This document shows, piece by piece, positions 26,945 through 37,658 of a DNA stretch of 64,000 nucleotides. Within the stretch, counting starts at the first letter, position 1. Each line of letters opens with the position of its first letter. Source of the stretch: Hydrogenophaga crocea (GTDB lineage: Bacteria > Pseudomonadota > Gammaproteobacteria > Burkholderiales > Burkholderiaceae_C); NCBI RefSeq assembly GCF_011388215.1, contig NZ_CP049989.1:3534001-3598000 (forward strand), written 5' to 3'. The notes below the pieces were generated by a model. It did no database searches, had not been told where the DNA came from, and saw nothing but the letters and a program-made list of their open reading frames with translations. The position numbers were made by a program, and so were the translations under genes.

Positions 26945-27754
26945 TCACAGCTGAAAGACCTGCCCGGCGCTCAGCCAGCGGATGTCGCGGCGCGGCTGGG
27001 TGTCCATGCGGTGGAGCTCTTCGATGATCAGCGCCGTTTCCGCGGGCTTGGTGTGCGTGATGTGGATCAGGGGGCGCCGGCTGGGCGCGAGCTGCGCCAA
27101 CTCCCCGGCCAGCAGCGAGGGCGCCAGGTGCAGGCTGCGCAGCGCAAGGTCGGTCTCCCGGTCGCTGAAAGCCGTTTCGATCACGAGGTGGGCCACGTCG
27201 AGCTGGTTCACGCGGGCCCAGAAGGCCGGATTGCGCCCGGTGTCGCCGCTGAAGACCCAGTGCGGGGCCGCCTCGCCCGCGGCCACCGCGAAGCCGACGG
27301 CGGGCACGGTGTGCACCGCGGGCAGCACCTCGATGCGCCGGTGGCCGATCGCCAGAACGTCGCCGATCTCGAAGGGCACGAAGCGCATCAGCGGCGAACC
27401 CGCGCTGGGTATCGCGGTGAAATCGGGCCAGATCGTGTCGTTGAACAGGTGGGCGCGCAGGGCCTCGATGGTGCCCGGCAGGGCGTGCACCTGCAGCGGC
27501 GGCACCCCGGCGGCGAGCCGGCCCGAGGCCACCGCGTCGATCATGAGCGGCAGGGCCGCGACGTGATCGAGGTGGGCGTGTGTGAGCAGCACATGGTCGA
27601 TGCACAGCATCTCTTCCAGGCTGAGGTCGCCCACGCCGGTGCCGGCGTCGATCAGGGCGTTGTCGTCGAGCAGGAAGGCGGTGGTGCGGCAGCCCTGGGC
27701 GATGGCGCCAGAGCAGCCGAGAACACGGACGCGCAGGTGATGGGAAGGCGGCAT
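26945..27754 (-). CDS. MBL-fold metallo-hydrolase, class II cyclic-nucleotide phosphodiesterase-like
   Basis: 269 residues with the metallo-beta-lactamase fold. The metal motif is THAHLDH (HxHxDH), with further ligands in VHTVPAVGF, FSGDTGRNP and HITHTKP. VRVLGCSGAIAQGCRTTAFLLDDNALIDAGTG at the N-terminus and the C-terminal end resemble bacterial 3',5'-cyclic-nucleotide phosphodiesterases (CpdB2/PDE class II type), but RNase Z-like activity cannot be excluded. An upstream ATG at 27802 would add 16 residues of proline-rich sequence; I chose 27754 because homology begins just after it. It may share a transcript with the FHA gene upstream. Confidence 0.75.
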   Translation of the reverse strand: MPPSHHLRVRVLGCSGAIAQGCRTTAFLLDDNALIDAGTGVGDLSLEEMLCIDHVLLTHAHLDHVAALPLMIDAVASGRLAAGVPPLQVHALPGTIEALRAHLFNDTIWPDFTAIPSAGSPLMRFVPFEIGDVLAIGHRRIEVLPAVHTVPAVGFAVAAGEAAPHWVFSGDTGRNPAFWARVNQLDVAHLVIETAFSDRETDLALRSLHLAPSLLAGELAQLAPSRRPLIHITHTKPAETALIIEELHRMDTQPRRDIRWLSAGQVFQL

Positions 27755-27813
27755 GGACACAGGCCGCAGGGTACCCGGGGGCCGCGCCCCGGGCTGTGAC
27801 ATATTTCGCGCGC

Positions 27814-27847
27814 CGGCCCGCCGTATCGGGCCGTTACCGGCGGGCCG
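27814..27847 (-). other. GC-rich hairpin downstream of the FHA gene
   Basis: CGGCCCGCCG (27814-27823) pairs with CGGCGGGCCG (27838-27847) around a 14-base loop, starting 8 bases past the FHA stop. No T run follows, so it could be a weak terminator or an mRNA-stability element. Confidence 0.45.
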
Positions 27848-27854
27848 CGAAGAA

Positions 27855-28493
27855 TCAGTCCTGAACGAACTGCATCTGGGTGCCGGCGAGCTCGAGCACG
27901 TCGCCGTGGCGCAGGTCCTTGCCGTCGGTGCCCAGCGGCGCCCCGTTGATGGTGGGCTTGACCGTGCCCTCGACCATGGCGACCACGTAACCGTGCGGGC
28001 GGCGCGTGATGGCGGCCACGGCCACGCCGGGTTTGCCGATGGTGGTCACGACCTTGGTCAGGGCGACCTCGCGGCCGGCGGCCGAGCCGCTGATGACCTT
28101 GATGGCCGCGGGCGCCAGCGGCGCCGCGTCGGCCGCGCCGACGACTGCGCCGGCGTTGATGACCATGGTCTTTTCGTAGGGATCGCTGCCGCCGGCGGCA
28201 CCGCCGCCTTCGTGCACGAACTTGATCTTGTACTTGCCGATCTCGATCGAATCGCCACCCTGCAGCTGCTGCTTCTTGATCGCCTTGCCGTTGACGTAGG
28301 TGCCGTTGGTGCTGTTGAGGTCTTCCAGGAACACGTCGGAGCCCGACATCTGCAAGACGGCGTGCTCACCGCTGACGGCCAGGTTGTCGATCACGACATC
28401 GTTATAAGGACGGCGGCCCAGCGTGGTGCGGTCCTTGGTGAGCTGGACTTCCTTGATGACGACGCCATCGATGGAAACGATCATTTTCGGCAT
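27855..28493 (-). CDS. FHA domain protein
   Basis: 212 residues. The N-terminal FHA domain (about 20-95) has all phosphothreonine-binding signatures: TTLGRRPYNDVVI, SGEHAVL and LNSTNGTYVNG. After a glycine/alanine linker containing DPYEKTMV (a possible phospho-acceptor threonine), a second, degenerate FHA-like fold occupies about 130-212. FHA proteins bind phosphothreonine. It lies downstream of a PP2C phosphatase and a Ser/Thr kinase, so it is the probable phospho-dependent effector of that module. No secretion genes of a type VI system are in the window. Confidence 0.88.
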   Translation of the reverse strand: MPKMIVSIDGVVIKEVQLTKDRTTLGRRPYNDVVIDNLAVSGEHAVLQMSGSDVFLEDLNSTNGTYVNGKAIKKQQLQGGDSIEIGKYKIKFVHEGGGAAGGSDPYEKTMVINAGAVVGAADAAPLAPAAIKVISGSAAGREVALTKVVTTIGKPGVAVAAITRRPHGYVVAMVEGTVKPTINGAPLGTDGKDLRHGDVLELAGTQMQFVQD

Positions 28494-28549
28494 GGCCGAC
28501 TCCTCTTGGGGTTCCTTGTGCGCGGATACGGGTGCTGGGCGGAACGGGA

Positions 28550-29335
28550 TTATTGACCGAGCATTCGCGATAACAAGCCACGCCGCGTGGCTTTGGCGCG
28601 AGCAAATGCCAGTATCACCGAAATATTGTCACGGCCGCCGGCCGCGTTGGCGGCTTCCACCAGGGCCATGGCCTTTTCCTCGAGCGTGCCGGCGGTGACG
28701 AGCAGCGCTGCGATGCGCTCGTCGCTGAGCATGTCGTTGAGGCCGTCGGAGCAGAACAGGTAGAGGTCGCCGTCCTCGACGCGGTACTCGTTGACTTCCA
28801 GCAACACCGCGTCTTCCACGCCCAGCGCCCGCGTCACGAGGTTGCGGTGCGTGGCGTACTGGGCCTGCTCGAGCGAGATCAGTCCGGCGTCGATCTGCTC
28901 CTGCAGCAGCGAGTGGTCGCGCGTCATCTGCACGAACTCGCCCCGGCGCAGCCGGTAGCAGCGCGAATCGCCCACGTGACCGATCATCACGCGCCCGTCC
29001 AGGAACACCCCCATCACCAGGGTGGTGCCCATGCCCGCGTACTGCGGGTTGGCGTTGGCCGCGTTGAAGATCGATCGGTTGGCGTTGTCGATGCAGATCT
29101 CCATCGCCCGCTTGAGCTCGCGCGAGCTCGACTCGTGGCCGCCTTCGGCCAGCCAGCGTCCCAGCTCCGTCTTGATGAAGGTGGTGGCCATCGCGCTGGC
29201 CACCTCGCCCGCGTTGTAGCCACCCATGCCGTCGGCCAGCACGGCGATGCCGTTGTCGGTGTCCAGCGACACCGAGTCCTCGTTGTTGTCCCTGACCAGA
29301 CCCGGATCGGTCAGGGCATGCAGCTCGAAATTCAT
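28550..29335 (-). CDS. PP2C-family protein serine/threonine phosphatase
   Basis: 261 residues, the single-domain PP2C/Stp type. Metal-binding motifs are visible: RDNNEDSV, VLADGMGGYNAGEVAS, HVGDSRCYRLR, LFCSDGLNDML and GGRDNISVILA. It removes phosphate from Ser/Thr, opposing the adjacent kinase. The start ATG 29335 begins 10 bases after the kinase stop (29346), so the genes are coupled. An in-frame codon at 29419 lies inside the kinase gene and is rejected. A short basic tail (RRGLLSRMLGQ) ends the protein. Confidence 0.93.
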   Translation of the reverse strand: MNFELHALTDPGLVRDNNEDSVSLDTDNGIAVLADGMGGYNAGEVASAMATTFIKTELGRWLAEGGHESSSRELKRAMEICIDNANRSIFNAANANPQYAGMGTTLVMGVFLDGRVMIGHVGDSRCYRLRRGEFVQMTRDHSLLQEQIDAGLISLEQAQYATHRNLVTRALGVEDAVLLEVNEYRVEDGDLYLFCSDGLNDMLSDERIAALLVTAGTLEEKAMALVEAANAAGGRDNISVILAFARAKATRRGLLSRMLGQ

Positions 29336-29345
29336 GGGAGTGGAT

Positions 29346-32015
29346 TTAAACCGGGATGGAGGGGTTGGTTCGCGCGTCCGCGGACGATTGAAGCACTTGC
29401 GTGGCCTCGAAGGCGACATCGGTCACGCTTCGGCCGAGCCGCTGCAGAACCGCGGCCACCTCGGCGCCGCTGGCGGGCCGGTCTTCGGCGCGTTTGGCCA
29501 GCAGCGCCCGCAACAGATCGGCCAGGTCGTCGGGGACATCCGGGCGCAGCGTGCGCACGTCGGGCGGCGCCACGTTGGCGATCTGGTACATCAGGGCCGA
29601 GAGCGATTCGCCCTTGAGCGGCAGCGCGCCCGTGAGCATCTGGAACAGCATCGCGCCGAGCGCGTACAGATCGGCCCGGCCGTCCACACGCTGGCCGGCG
29701 AGCTGCTCGGGCGCCATGAAACTGGGCGTGCCCAGCACCACCCCGGTCTTGGTGCGGCTGCTGTCGGTGATGCGGGCGATGCCGAAATCGGTCACTTTCA
29801 CCTGGCCGGAGCCAGGGTCGAACATGACGTTGGCGGGCTTGATGTCCCGGTGCACCACGTTCTGGCGGTGCGCATGGTCCAGCGCCAGCGCCACCTGCTC
29901 ACCCACGCTCAGCACCTGCGCCAGCGTCAGCAGGCTGCCCGGGCGGGTGTGTGCCTGCAGGTCGTGGCCCGGCAGGAATTCCATCGCGATGTAGGCCAGG
30001 TCGTGTTCCTCGCCGGCGTCGAAGATGGTGACGATGCCCGGATGCTGCAGGCGGCCGGCGGTTTCGGCCTCGCGGAAGAAGCGCTGGCGCACTTCCTCGA
30101 GCTCGTCGCCCTCGAACTCGGCGGCCAGCGCCAGGGTCTTGATGGCGACCGTGCGGCCGATCTTCGGATCGCGGCCCTGGTAGACCACGCCCATGGCGCC
30201 CTTGCCCAGTTCCTTTTCCACCCGGTAGCGGCCCAGCATGGGCTGCTCCACCCCGGCCTGGCCGAGCACCAGGGTGCCGCCCGGGTGGGCGGCCGCGCCG
30301 CCCCCGAGCACCACGGTCTTTGCCATCGACTGGGCGCGCAGGCGCTGGGTCTGCAGAGCGGGGTCGGTGCGATCGAGCTGCATCATGTGCTCGTAGACCG
30401 CCTCGGCCTTGTTGAACTGCCGCTTGCGCTCGAAGTCGAGCGCCAGGTGCTTGAGGTTGTCCATCAGGGCCATGCTGTACGGGACGCGGCGGTAGCGGTC
30501 GAACGCCATGTCGAGCTGCCCCTGGCCCTGCAGCGCCAGGCCCATCATGCGGTTGGTCTCGGCCGACTCCTGATCCGACGCGCGCTTGCGCGCCTCGGTG
30601 ATGAGGAAGCGCCGCGTCGTGAGTGCGAGGTGCCCCGCGAGCAGCAGCACCGCGGGCAGCACCAGCGGCACCCAGAGGGCGGCACGCGAGAGCAGCAGGT
30701 ATTCGGTGCTCAGCATGGCGAGCAGCACCACGCCGGTGACCCCCGCGCCCCAGGCCGCCGACAGCCGACCGAGCCCGAACGCCAGATACAGGCCGATCAG
30801 CAGGGCCATGCCCACCACCGCCAGGCCAGCCCAGGCCGGCTGCACGATGAAATGCCCGTTGAGCAGGCTCGCGGTGTTGTTTGCCACCAGATCGGCGGGC
30901 GACATCGCGGGCGACACCGGCGTGGTGAACAGCGTGCCCACGCCGGCGGCGGTGGCCCCGATGACCACGATGCGGTCGCGGAAGGTGTCGGGCGAAACCC
31001 GGCCGGCCAGCACGTCGTGAAAGGACACGGTCGCAAACGCGCTCTGGCCGTTGTGCGCGCGGTAGAACTGCGGCAGCAGCCGCGCCGCCGCGTCCGTGGG
31101 CACGAAGGCCGGACCGAGCCGCAGGCCGGCGCCCGGCAGCAGTTCGATGTCGCCGGGGCCGAGGTTCAGGCTGTGGGCGGCAATGGCCAGCGAGAGCGAG
31201 GGCACGGCCCAGCCATCAAAGCGCACCAGCAGGGGTTCGCGGCGCACCGAGCCGTCGGGATCGAGCCACTGGTTGAGGTGGCCCACGGCCGCGGCCGCCT
31301 CACCCAGTTCGGCCAAGGGCTGCAGCGAGCGCTGGGCCGGCAGGCCGAAGCCCGCTTCGTCGGGCACCGCGAGCCGGCGCGCAAAGGCCGGCAGCGGCGC
31401 ATCCGGCCGCCCGCGGGCTTCACCGAGCTCGAACACCGAGGGCAGCACCACCCGCCGCGAGGCCATGACGCTGTTGGTGAGCTGGGCATCGCCATCGTGC
31501 TTGGCCTGCAGTTCCTGCAGGGCATCGATCAGCCGGTCGCGGGTGTCGGGGCTGAGGCCGATCGTGGCCAGATCGCCCCCTTCGAGGCGGCTGCGGAGTT
31601 CGCGCAGCGGGTGCAGCGCATGGTCGGACTCGGGCTCGAAGAAGAAGGCGGTGTGCGCGATGGTGCGCGCGCCGGCCGCTCGCAGGCGGTCGATCAGTTG
31701 GGCGTGCACCTCGCGATCCCAGGGCCAGCGGCCGATCGCGCTGACGCTCGCATCGTCGATCGCGACGATGGCGATGCGGTCGCCCGGCTGGCGTTCCGAG
31801 GCCGTGCTGGCGTGGTCGTAGAAGTGCCGCTCGAGCGAGGCCACGATGTCGGTGCCCGCGTGCAGCAATCCCACCACCACGAAGACGCCGGCGGCGGTCA
31901 GCGCGTCGGCAAGGAAGCGCCAACGCGATCGGCGCCGCGCGGGAAGGGAGGGGACGTCAGGGGTCACAGGGGCTTTCCAGGGCTCGCAAGACGGCGCGGG
32001 CCGACCCTTGGTCAT
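29346..32015 (-). CDS. CHASE2-domain transmembrane serine/threonine protein kinase
   Basis: 889 residues. An N-terminal anchor is followed by a periplasmic CHASE2 sensor (about 40-320, with DRIAIVAIDDASVSAIGRWPW), then three membrane segments (about 340-430) and a cytoplasmic linker. The C-terminal Hanks-type kinase (about 595-865) has ELGKGAMGVVY, VAIK, VVHRDIKPANVMFD, VTDFGIARI and FMAPEQ, all catalytic residues intact. It probably phosphorylates threonines recognised by the downstream FHA protein in response to an unknown extracytoplasmic signal. ATG 32015 is chosen; an ATG at 32102 would add a 29-residue non-conserved tail. Confidence 0.9.
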   Translation of the reverse strand: MTKGRPAPSCEPWKAPVTPDVPSLPARRRSRWRFLADALTAAGVFVVVGLLHAGTDIVASLERHFYDHASTASERQPGDRIAIVAIDDASVSAIGRWPWDREVHAQLIDRLRAAGARTIAHTAFFFEPESDHALHPLRELRSRLEGGDLATIGLSPDTRDRLIDALQELQAKHDGDAQLTNSVMASRRVVLPSVFELGEARGRPDAPLPAFARRLAVPDEAGFGLPAQRSLQPLAELGEAAAAVGHLNQWLDPDGSVRREPLLVRFDGWAVPSLSLAIAAHSLNLGPGDIELLPGAGLRLGPAFVPTDAAARLLPQFYRAHNGQSAFATVSFHDVLAGRVSPDTFRDRIVVIGATAAGVGTLFTTPVSPAMSPADLVANNTASLLNGHFIVQPAWAGLAVVGMALLIGLYLAFGLGRLSAAWGAGVTGVVLLAMLSTEYLLLSRAALWVPLVLPAVLLLAGHLALTTRRFLITEARKRASDQESAETNRMMGLALQGQGQLDMAFDRYRRVPYSMALMDNLKHLALDFERKRQFNKAEAVYEHMMQLDRTDPALQTQRLRAQSMAKTVVLGGGAAAHPGGTLVLGQAGVEQPMLGRYRVEKELGKGAMGVVYQGRDPKIGRTVAIKTLALAAEFEGDELEEVRQRFFREAETAGRLQHPGIVTIFDAGEEHDLAYIAMEFLPGHDLQAHTRPGSLLTLAQVLSVGEQVALALDHAHRQNVVHRDIKPANVMFDPGSGQVKVTDFGIARITDSSRTKTGVVLGTPSFMAPEQLAGQRVDGRADLYALGAMLFQMLTGALPLKGESLSALMYQIANVAPPDVRTLRPDVPDDLADLLRALLAKRAEDRPASGAEVAAVLQRLGRSVTDVAFEATQVLQSSADARTNPSIPV

Positions 32016-32149
32016 CGGCTTCGCGGGAGCGCGATTGAGGACAACGGCGGTTGCCCAGCCGGAGTTGCATTTTGTTTCAACATCCGCGCGGCCCGCAAGC
32101 ACCGCGGGTGACGGGCGTCACGGCGGACGCGACGGGCGCAATCGGCCAT

Positions 32150-32179
32150 AAAAAAAGGCAACGCATGCGTTGCCTTTTT
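32150..32179. terminator. Bidirectional Rho-independent terminator after sucD
   Basis: The perfect palindrome GGCAACGCATGCGTTGCC (32157-32174) is flanked by seven A on the left and five T on the right. It lies 18 bases past the sucD stop on the minus strand and works as a terminator in that orientation (T run at 32156-32150), and potentially in the other. Confidence 0.88.
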
Positions 32180-32197
32180 CACACCCGAGCCCGAGGC

Positions 32198-33091
32198 TCA
32201 GAGCAGCGACTTGAGCAGCTTGCCCATCTCGGACGGGTTGCGCGTGACCTTGAAGCCGCACTCCTCCATGATGGCGAGCTTGGCATCGGCGGTGTCGGCG
32301 CCGCCCGAGATCAGCGCGCCGGCATGGCCCATGCGCTTGCCGGGAGGCGCGGTGACGCCGGCGATGAAGCCGACCACGGGCTTCTTCATGTTCGCCTTGC
32401 ACCACATCGCGGCCTCGGCCTCGTCGGGGCCGCCGATCTCGCCGATCATGATGACGGCGTCGGTGTCGGGATCGTCGTTGAAGGCCTTCATCACGTCGAT
32501 GTGCTTGAGGCCGTTGATGGGGTCGCCGCCGATGCCCACGGCGCTGGACTGGCCCAGGCCGATTTCGGTCAGTTGCGCCACGGCTTCATAGGTCAGCGTG
32601 CCCGAGCGCGACACCACGCCGATGCGGCCCTTGCGGTGGATGTGGCCGGGCATGATGCCGATCTTGATCTCGTCGGGCGTGATCAGGCCGGGGCAGTTGG
32701 GGCCGAGCAGCAGGGTCTTCTTGCCGCCGGCGGCTTCCTTGGCCTTCATCTTGTTGCGCACCTCGAGCATGTCGCGCACGGGAATGCCTTCGGTGATGCA
32801 GATCGCCAGGTCGAGGTCGGCCTCGACGGCTTCCCAGATCGCGGCGGCAGCGCCCGCGGGCGGCACATAGATCACCGACACGGTGGCGCCGGTCTGCTGG
32901 GCGGCTTCCTTCACCGACGCGTAGATCGGGATGTTGAAGATCGACTCACCGGCCTTCTTGGGGTTCACGCCGGCGGCGAAGCAGTGCTTGCCGTTGGCGT
33001 ATTCCTGGCACTTTTCGGTGTGGAACTGACCGGTCTTGCCCGTGATGCCCTGGGTGATGACCTTGGTGTCCTTGTTGATGTAGATCGACAT
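32198..33091 (-). CDS. sucD: Succinyl-CoA synthetase, alpha subunit
   Basis: 297 residues. With SucC it converts succinyl-CoA to succinate in the TCA cycle, conserving energy as ATP or GTP. The CoA-binding domain opens [20 protein letters not shown], and the phosphohistidine loop [14 protein letters not shown] is intact. The start ATG 33091 is 16 bases downstream of the sucC stop, and both genes read leftward. A strong terminator follows. Confidence 0.97.
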   Translation of the reverse strand: MSIYINKDTKVITQGITGKTGQFHTEKCQEYANGKHCFAAGVNPKKAGESIFNIPIYASVKEAAQQTGATVSVIYVPPAGAAAAIWEAVEADLDLAICITEGIPVRDMLEVRNKMKAKEAAGGKKTLLLGPNCPGLITPDEIKIGIMPGHIHRKGRIGVVSRSGTLTYEAVAQLTEIGLGQSSAVGIGGDPINGLKHIDVMKAFNDDPDTDAVIMIGEIGGPDEAEAAMWCKANMKKPVVGFIAGVTAPPGKRMGHAGALISGGADTADAKLAIMEECGFKVTRNPSEMGKLLKSLL

Positions 33092-33107
33092 GTGGTTTCT
33101 CCGGGGC

Positions 33108-34271
<1,164 letters not shown>

Positions 34272-34362
34272 GAGGTCTCTCTCAGGGATGGGTCGTGTGT
34301 CCGGCGCGGCTGCGGTCGGTCGCCGGGAGACGTGCGTGCTCTGGGAACGAGCAACCGGGGAC

Positions 34363-34391
34363 TGTATCATGGTGCAACGCACCAATTTGAA
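34363..34391 (-). promoter_or_regulatory. Candidate sucC promoter with an operator-like inverted repeat in the spacer
   Basis: On the minus strand TTCAAA (34391-34386) and GATACA (34368-34363) are 17 bases apart. The spacer holds the perfect inverted repeat TGGTGC-GTT-GCACCA (34384-34370). An alternative extended -10, TGATACAGT, overlaps it. The hexamers are weak, which would suit a regulated promoter. Confidence 0.45.
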
Positions 34392-34445
34392 ACGCGGCGG
34401 CGCACGCCCCTGGCGCCCCCGCACCACGAGCCCCGAGGACCGCGC

Positions 34446-35372
34446 ATGGCCCACCAGATCTTCATCGACGGCGAAGCCGGCACCACCGGCCTTCAGATCC
34501 GCGAGCGGCTGCTGCAGGAGCCCGGCGTGCAACTGCTCAGCATCGCCCCAGAGCGCCGCAAGGATCCCGAAGCCAAACGCGAGCTCATGGCGCAGGCCGA
34601 TCTCGTGGTGCTGTGCATGCACGACGATGCCGCGCGCGAATCGGTCGCCATGGTCGACGCCCTGCCCGGCCGCAAGCCGCGCATCATCGACGCCTCCACC
34701 GCGCACCGCATCGCCGCGGGCTGGGTCTACGGTTTCCCCGAACTCACGGCCACGCAGGCCCAGGCCGTGAAACAGGCCGACCGGGTGGCCAACCCGGGCT
34801 GTTACGCCACCGGTGCCATCGCGCTGCTGCGCCCCCTGGTCGACGCCGGCCTGATCCCCGCCGACTTCCCGCTCGCGCTGCCCTCGGTGAGCGGCTACTC
34901 GGGCGGCGGCCGCTCGATGATCGAGGCCTACGAGGCTGGCACCGCGCCGCTGTTCGAGGCCTACGCGCTGGGCCTGTCACACAAGCACCTGCCCGAGATC
35001 ATGGCGCTCACGGGCCTCAAGCGCCGGCCCATTTTCATTCCCGCCGTGGGCAATTTCCGCCAGGGCATGCTGGTGCAGCTGCCGCTGCACCTCGACAGCC
35101 TGCCCGGCCAGCCCAAGGCCGCCGACCTGCACGACGCGCTCGTGAAGCACTACGCCGCGAGCGCGGCCGCGGGCGGTTTCGTGAAGGTGCTGCCGCCCAC
35201 CGAGGACGGCAAGCTCGACGCCACCGCGCTCAACGACACCAACCTGATCGAGCTGCGCGTGTTCGCCAACGAGGCGCACCGCCACGCGGTGCTGATCGCG
35301 CGCCTGGACAACCTGGGCAAGGGCGCCAGCGGCGCCGCGGTGCAGAACCTCAAGCTGATGCTGGGGCTTTAA
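34446..35372 (+). CDS. argC: N-acetyl-gamma-glutamyl-phosphate reductase, type 2
   Basis: 308 residues. ArgC reduces N-acetylglutamyl phosphate to the semialdehyde in arginine synthesis, using NADPH. The shorter type 2 form is identified by [18 protein letters not shown] at the N-terminus and length near 310. The active cysteine is in [13 protein letters not shown], and [14 protein letters not shown] and [11 protein letters not shown] are also conserved. ATG 34446 is confirmed by homology. It overlaps the convergent recX stop by 4 bases; no other arginine gene is adjacent. Confidence 0.95.
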   Translation: MAHQIFIDGEAGTTGLQIRERLLQEPGVQLLSIAPERRKDPEAKRELMAQADLVVLCMHDDAARESVAMVDALPGRKPRIIDASTAHRIAAGWVYGFPELTATQAQAVKQADRVANPGCYATGAIALLRPLVDAGLIPADFPLALPSVSGYSGGGRSMIEAYEAGTAPLFEAYALGLSHKHLPEIMALTGLKRRPIFIPAVGNFRQGMLVQLPLHLDSLPGQPKAADLHDALVKHYAASAAAGGFVKVLPPTEDGKLDATALNDTNLIELRVFANEAHRHAVLIARLDNLGKGASGAAVQNLKLMLGL

Positions 35373-35830
35373 AGCCCGTCGGCCTCGTCGTCGGCCCCGG
35401 CCACCACGCGCCGGATGGCCTCGCCCCCGAAACCGCGCGCGGCCAGGAAACGCATCTGTTTCGCGCGTTCGGCGGCGTCGGCCGGGGCCCGTCCGAACTT
35501 CTTGCGCCACACCGAGCGCGCGCGCTCGGTCTCGCTGCCGCGCAAGGCCTCCACCGCCTGCGCGACCGCCTCGGCCGGCAAGCCCTTGGCCTGCAGTTCC
35601 TGGCGCACGCGCGAGGCGCCCAGGCGGGCCGCGCGGCGGTACACCACCGACTCGATCACGCGCTGCTCGTCGATGAAACCCTTGGCCTGGAGCTCGTCGA
35701 GCGCCTGCTTCAGTTCACCGGGGTTTTCCTCGTGCGGCGCGAGCTTGCGCTGCAGCTCGGCGCGCGAATGTTCGCGCTGCGCCAGCAGGCGCAGCGCGCG
35801 GCCCTTGAGGGAGGGCTTCTCGAAGCCCAC
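35369..35830 (-). CDS. recX: RecA regulator RecX
   Basis: 153 residues of helical RecX fold: [24 protein letters not shown], then [12 protein letters not shown] and a C-terminal [15 protein letters not shown] repeat. RecX binds RecA filaments and limits strand exchange. The start is GTG 35830, 5 bases after the recA stop, so the pair is an operon and recX translation probably depends on recA read-through. The length is normal. Confidence 0.93.
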   Translation of the reverse strand: MGFEKPSLKGRALRLLAQREHSRAELQRKLAPHEENPGELKQALDELQAKGFIDEQRVIESVVYRRAARLGASRVRQELQAKGLPAEAVAQAVEALRGSETERARSVWRKKFGRAPADAAERAKQMRFLAARGFGGEAIRRVVAGADDEADGL

Positions 35831-35835
35831 GGCGC

Positions 35836-36957
<1,122 letters not shown>

Positions 36958-36996
36958 GGGGTGGCTCCTGAGCGGTGAGTGGGTGTTGACTTCACG

Positions 36997-37014
36997 ACAG
37001 GTCTTTCGACCTGT
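36997..37014 (-). other. Hairpin in recA leader
   Basis: ACAGGTC (36997-37003) and GACCTGT (37008-37014) form a perfect 7-bp stem with loop TTTC, inside the predicted recA 5' leader, 40 bases before the start codon. No T run follows, so attenuation is not obvious. Confidence 0.5.
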
Positions 37015-37028
37015 TTCGGCATCCAGCA

Positions 37029-37044
37029 CTGGATGCATGCCCAG
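37029..37044. promoter_or_regulatory. Candidate LexA box of recA
   Basis: CTG-GATGCATGCC-CAG fits the CTG-N10-CAG LexA pattern and sits just downstream of the recA -10 box, the usual place for SOS repression. The centre GCATGC is palindromic. The fourth base differs from CTGT/ACAG. Confidence 0.55.
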
Positions 37045-37045
37045 G

Positions 37046-37073
37046 AGTGTAGCGGCGCATTGCCACGCCACAA
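37046..37073 (-). promoter_or_regulatory. Candidate recA promoter
   Basis: Minus strand TTGTGG (37073-37068), 16-base spacer, TACACT (37051-37046). It overlaps the candidate LexA box edge and is about 90 bases before ATG 36957. Confidence 0.55.
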
Positions 37074-37110
37074 GCCGATTTTTGGTCAGTTTGCCTTACG
37101 ATCTGGCGCC

Positions 37111-37584
37111 ATGGACACCACCCCCGACGACCGCTGGCGCGGTGGCCACCTGGGCCGCTGGCTGGGCGAATCGCTGCGCCGATTCGACGCGCGTGTGCTG
37201 CACCTGATGGCCCACGACCCCGAGGTCCCGCTGGCGCTGTCCAACCTCGCCGCGCGCCAGCAGGTGGGCGCGGCGCACGTGCACATCACGCGCCACCTCT
37301 CGCTGCGCGGCTCGCGGCTGACCGAGCTCGCGCACAACGCGGGCATGAGCAAGCAGGCCATGGGCGATCTCGTGGCGCAGTGCGAGGCCTGGGGCCTGGT
37401 GCGGCGCGAGCCCGACCCGCGCGACGCGCGGGCCCGGCGCATCGCGTTCACGCCCGACGGCCTGCTCTGGCTCGACGCCTTCCGGCGCGCCGTGGCGCAG
37501 GCCGAGGCCGAGTTCGCGGCCCAGGTGGGCCCCGAGGTGGCCACCGTCGTCGTGCTCGGTCTGGAGGCGTATGCACAGACCTGA
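37111..37584 (+). CDS. MarR-type winged-helix transcriptional regulator
   Basis: 157 residues. The central winged helix is SRLTELAHNAGMSKQAMGDLVAQCEAWGLV followed by the wing REPDPRDARARRIAFT, a MarR-family pattern. Flanking helices would form the dimer. The ligand and targets are unknown; the two-component genes downstream may or may not be under it. ATG 37111 was chosen because upstream in-frame codons fall in the recA promoter region. It is divergent from recA. Confidence 0.85.
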   Translation: MDTTPDDRWRGGHLGRWLGESLRRFDARVLHLMAHDPEVPLALSNLAARQQVGAAHVHITRHLSLRGSRLTELAHNAGMSKQAMGDLVAQCEAWGLVRREPDPRDARARRIAFTPDGLLWLDAFRRAVAQAEAEFAAQVGPEVATVVVLGLEAYAQT

Positions 37585-37626
37585 GCAGGCGGCCCGTTCT
37601 GTCAGCCTGGTCGAAGGGGGCAAACC

Positions 37627-37632
37627 TACAAT
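37627..37632 (+). promoter_or_regulatory. Candidate -10 box for the response-regulator operon
   Basis: TACAAT, 27 bases before ATG 37659; GAGGAG at 37646-37651 is the ribosome-binding site. No good -35 is visible. Confidence 0.45.
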
Positions 37633-37658
37633 GAACCCACACTTCGAGGAGACCTGCC

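Noticed and set aside
27855..32015. Part of a type VI secretion locus
   Set aside because: No tss, hcp or vgrG genes lie in the surrounding sequence; only the signalling trio is present.
29226..32111. Long plus-strand frame opposite the Ser/Thr kinase
   Set aside because: GC-driven shadow with His/Arg/Gln-rich translation, no domain and no ribosome-binding site.
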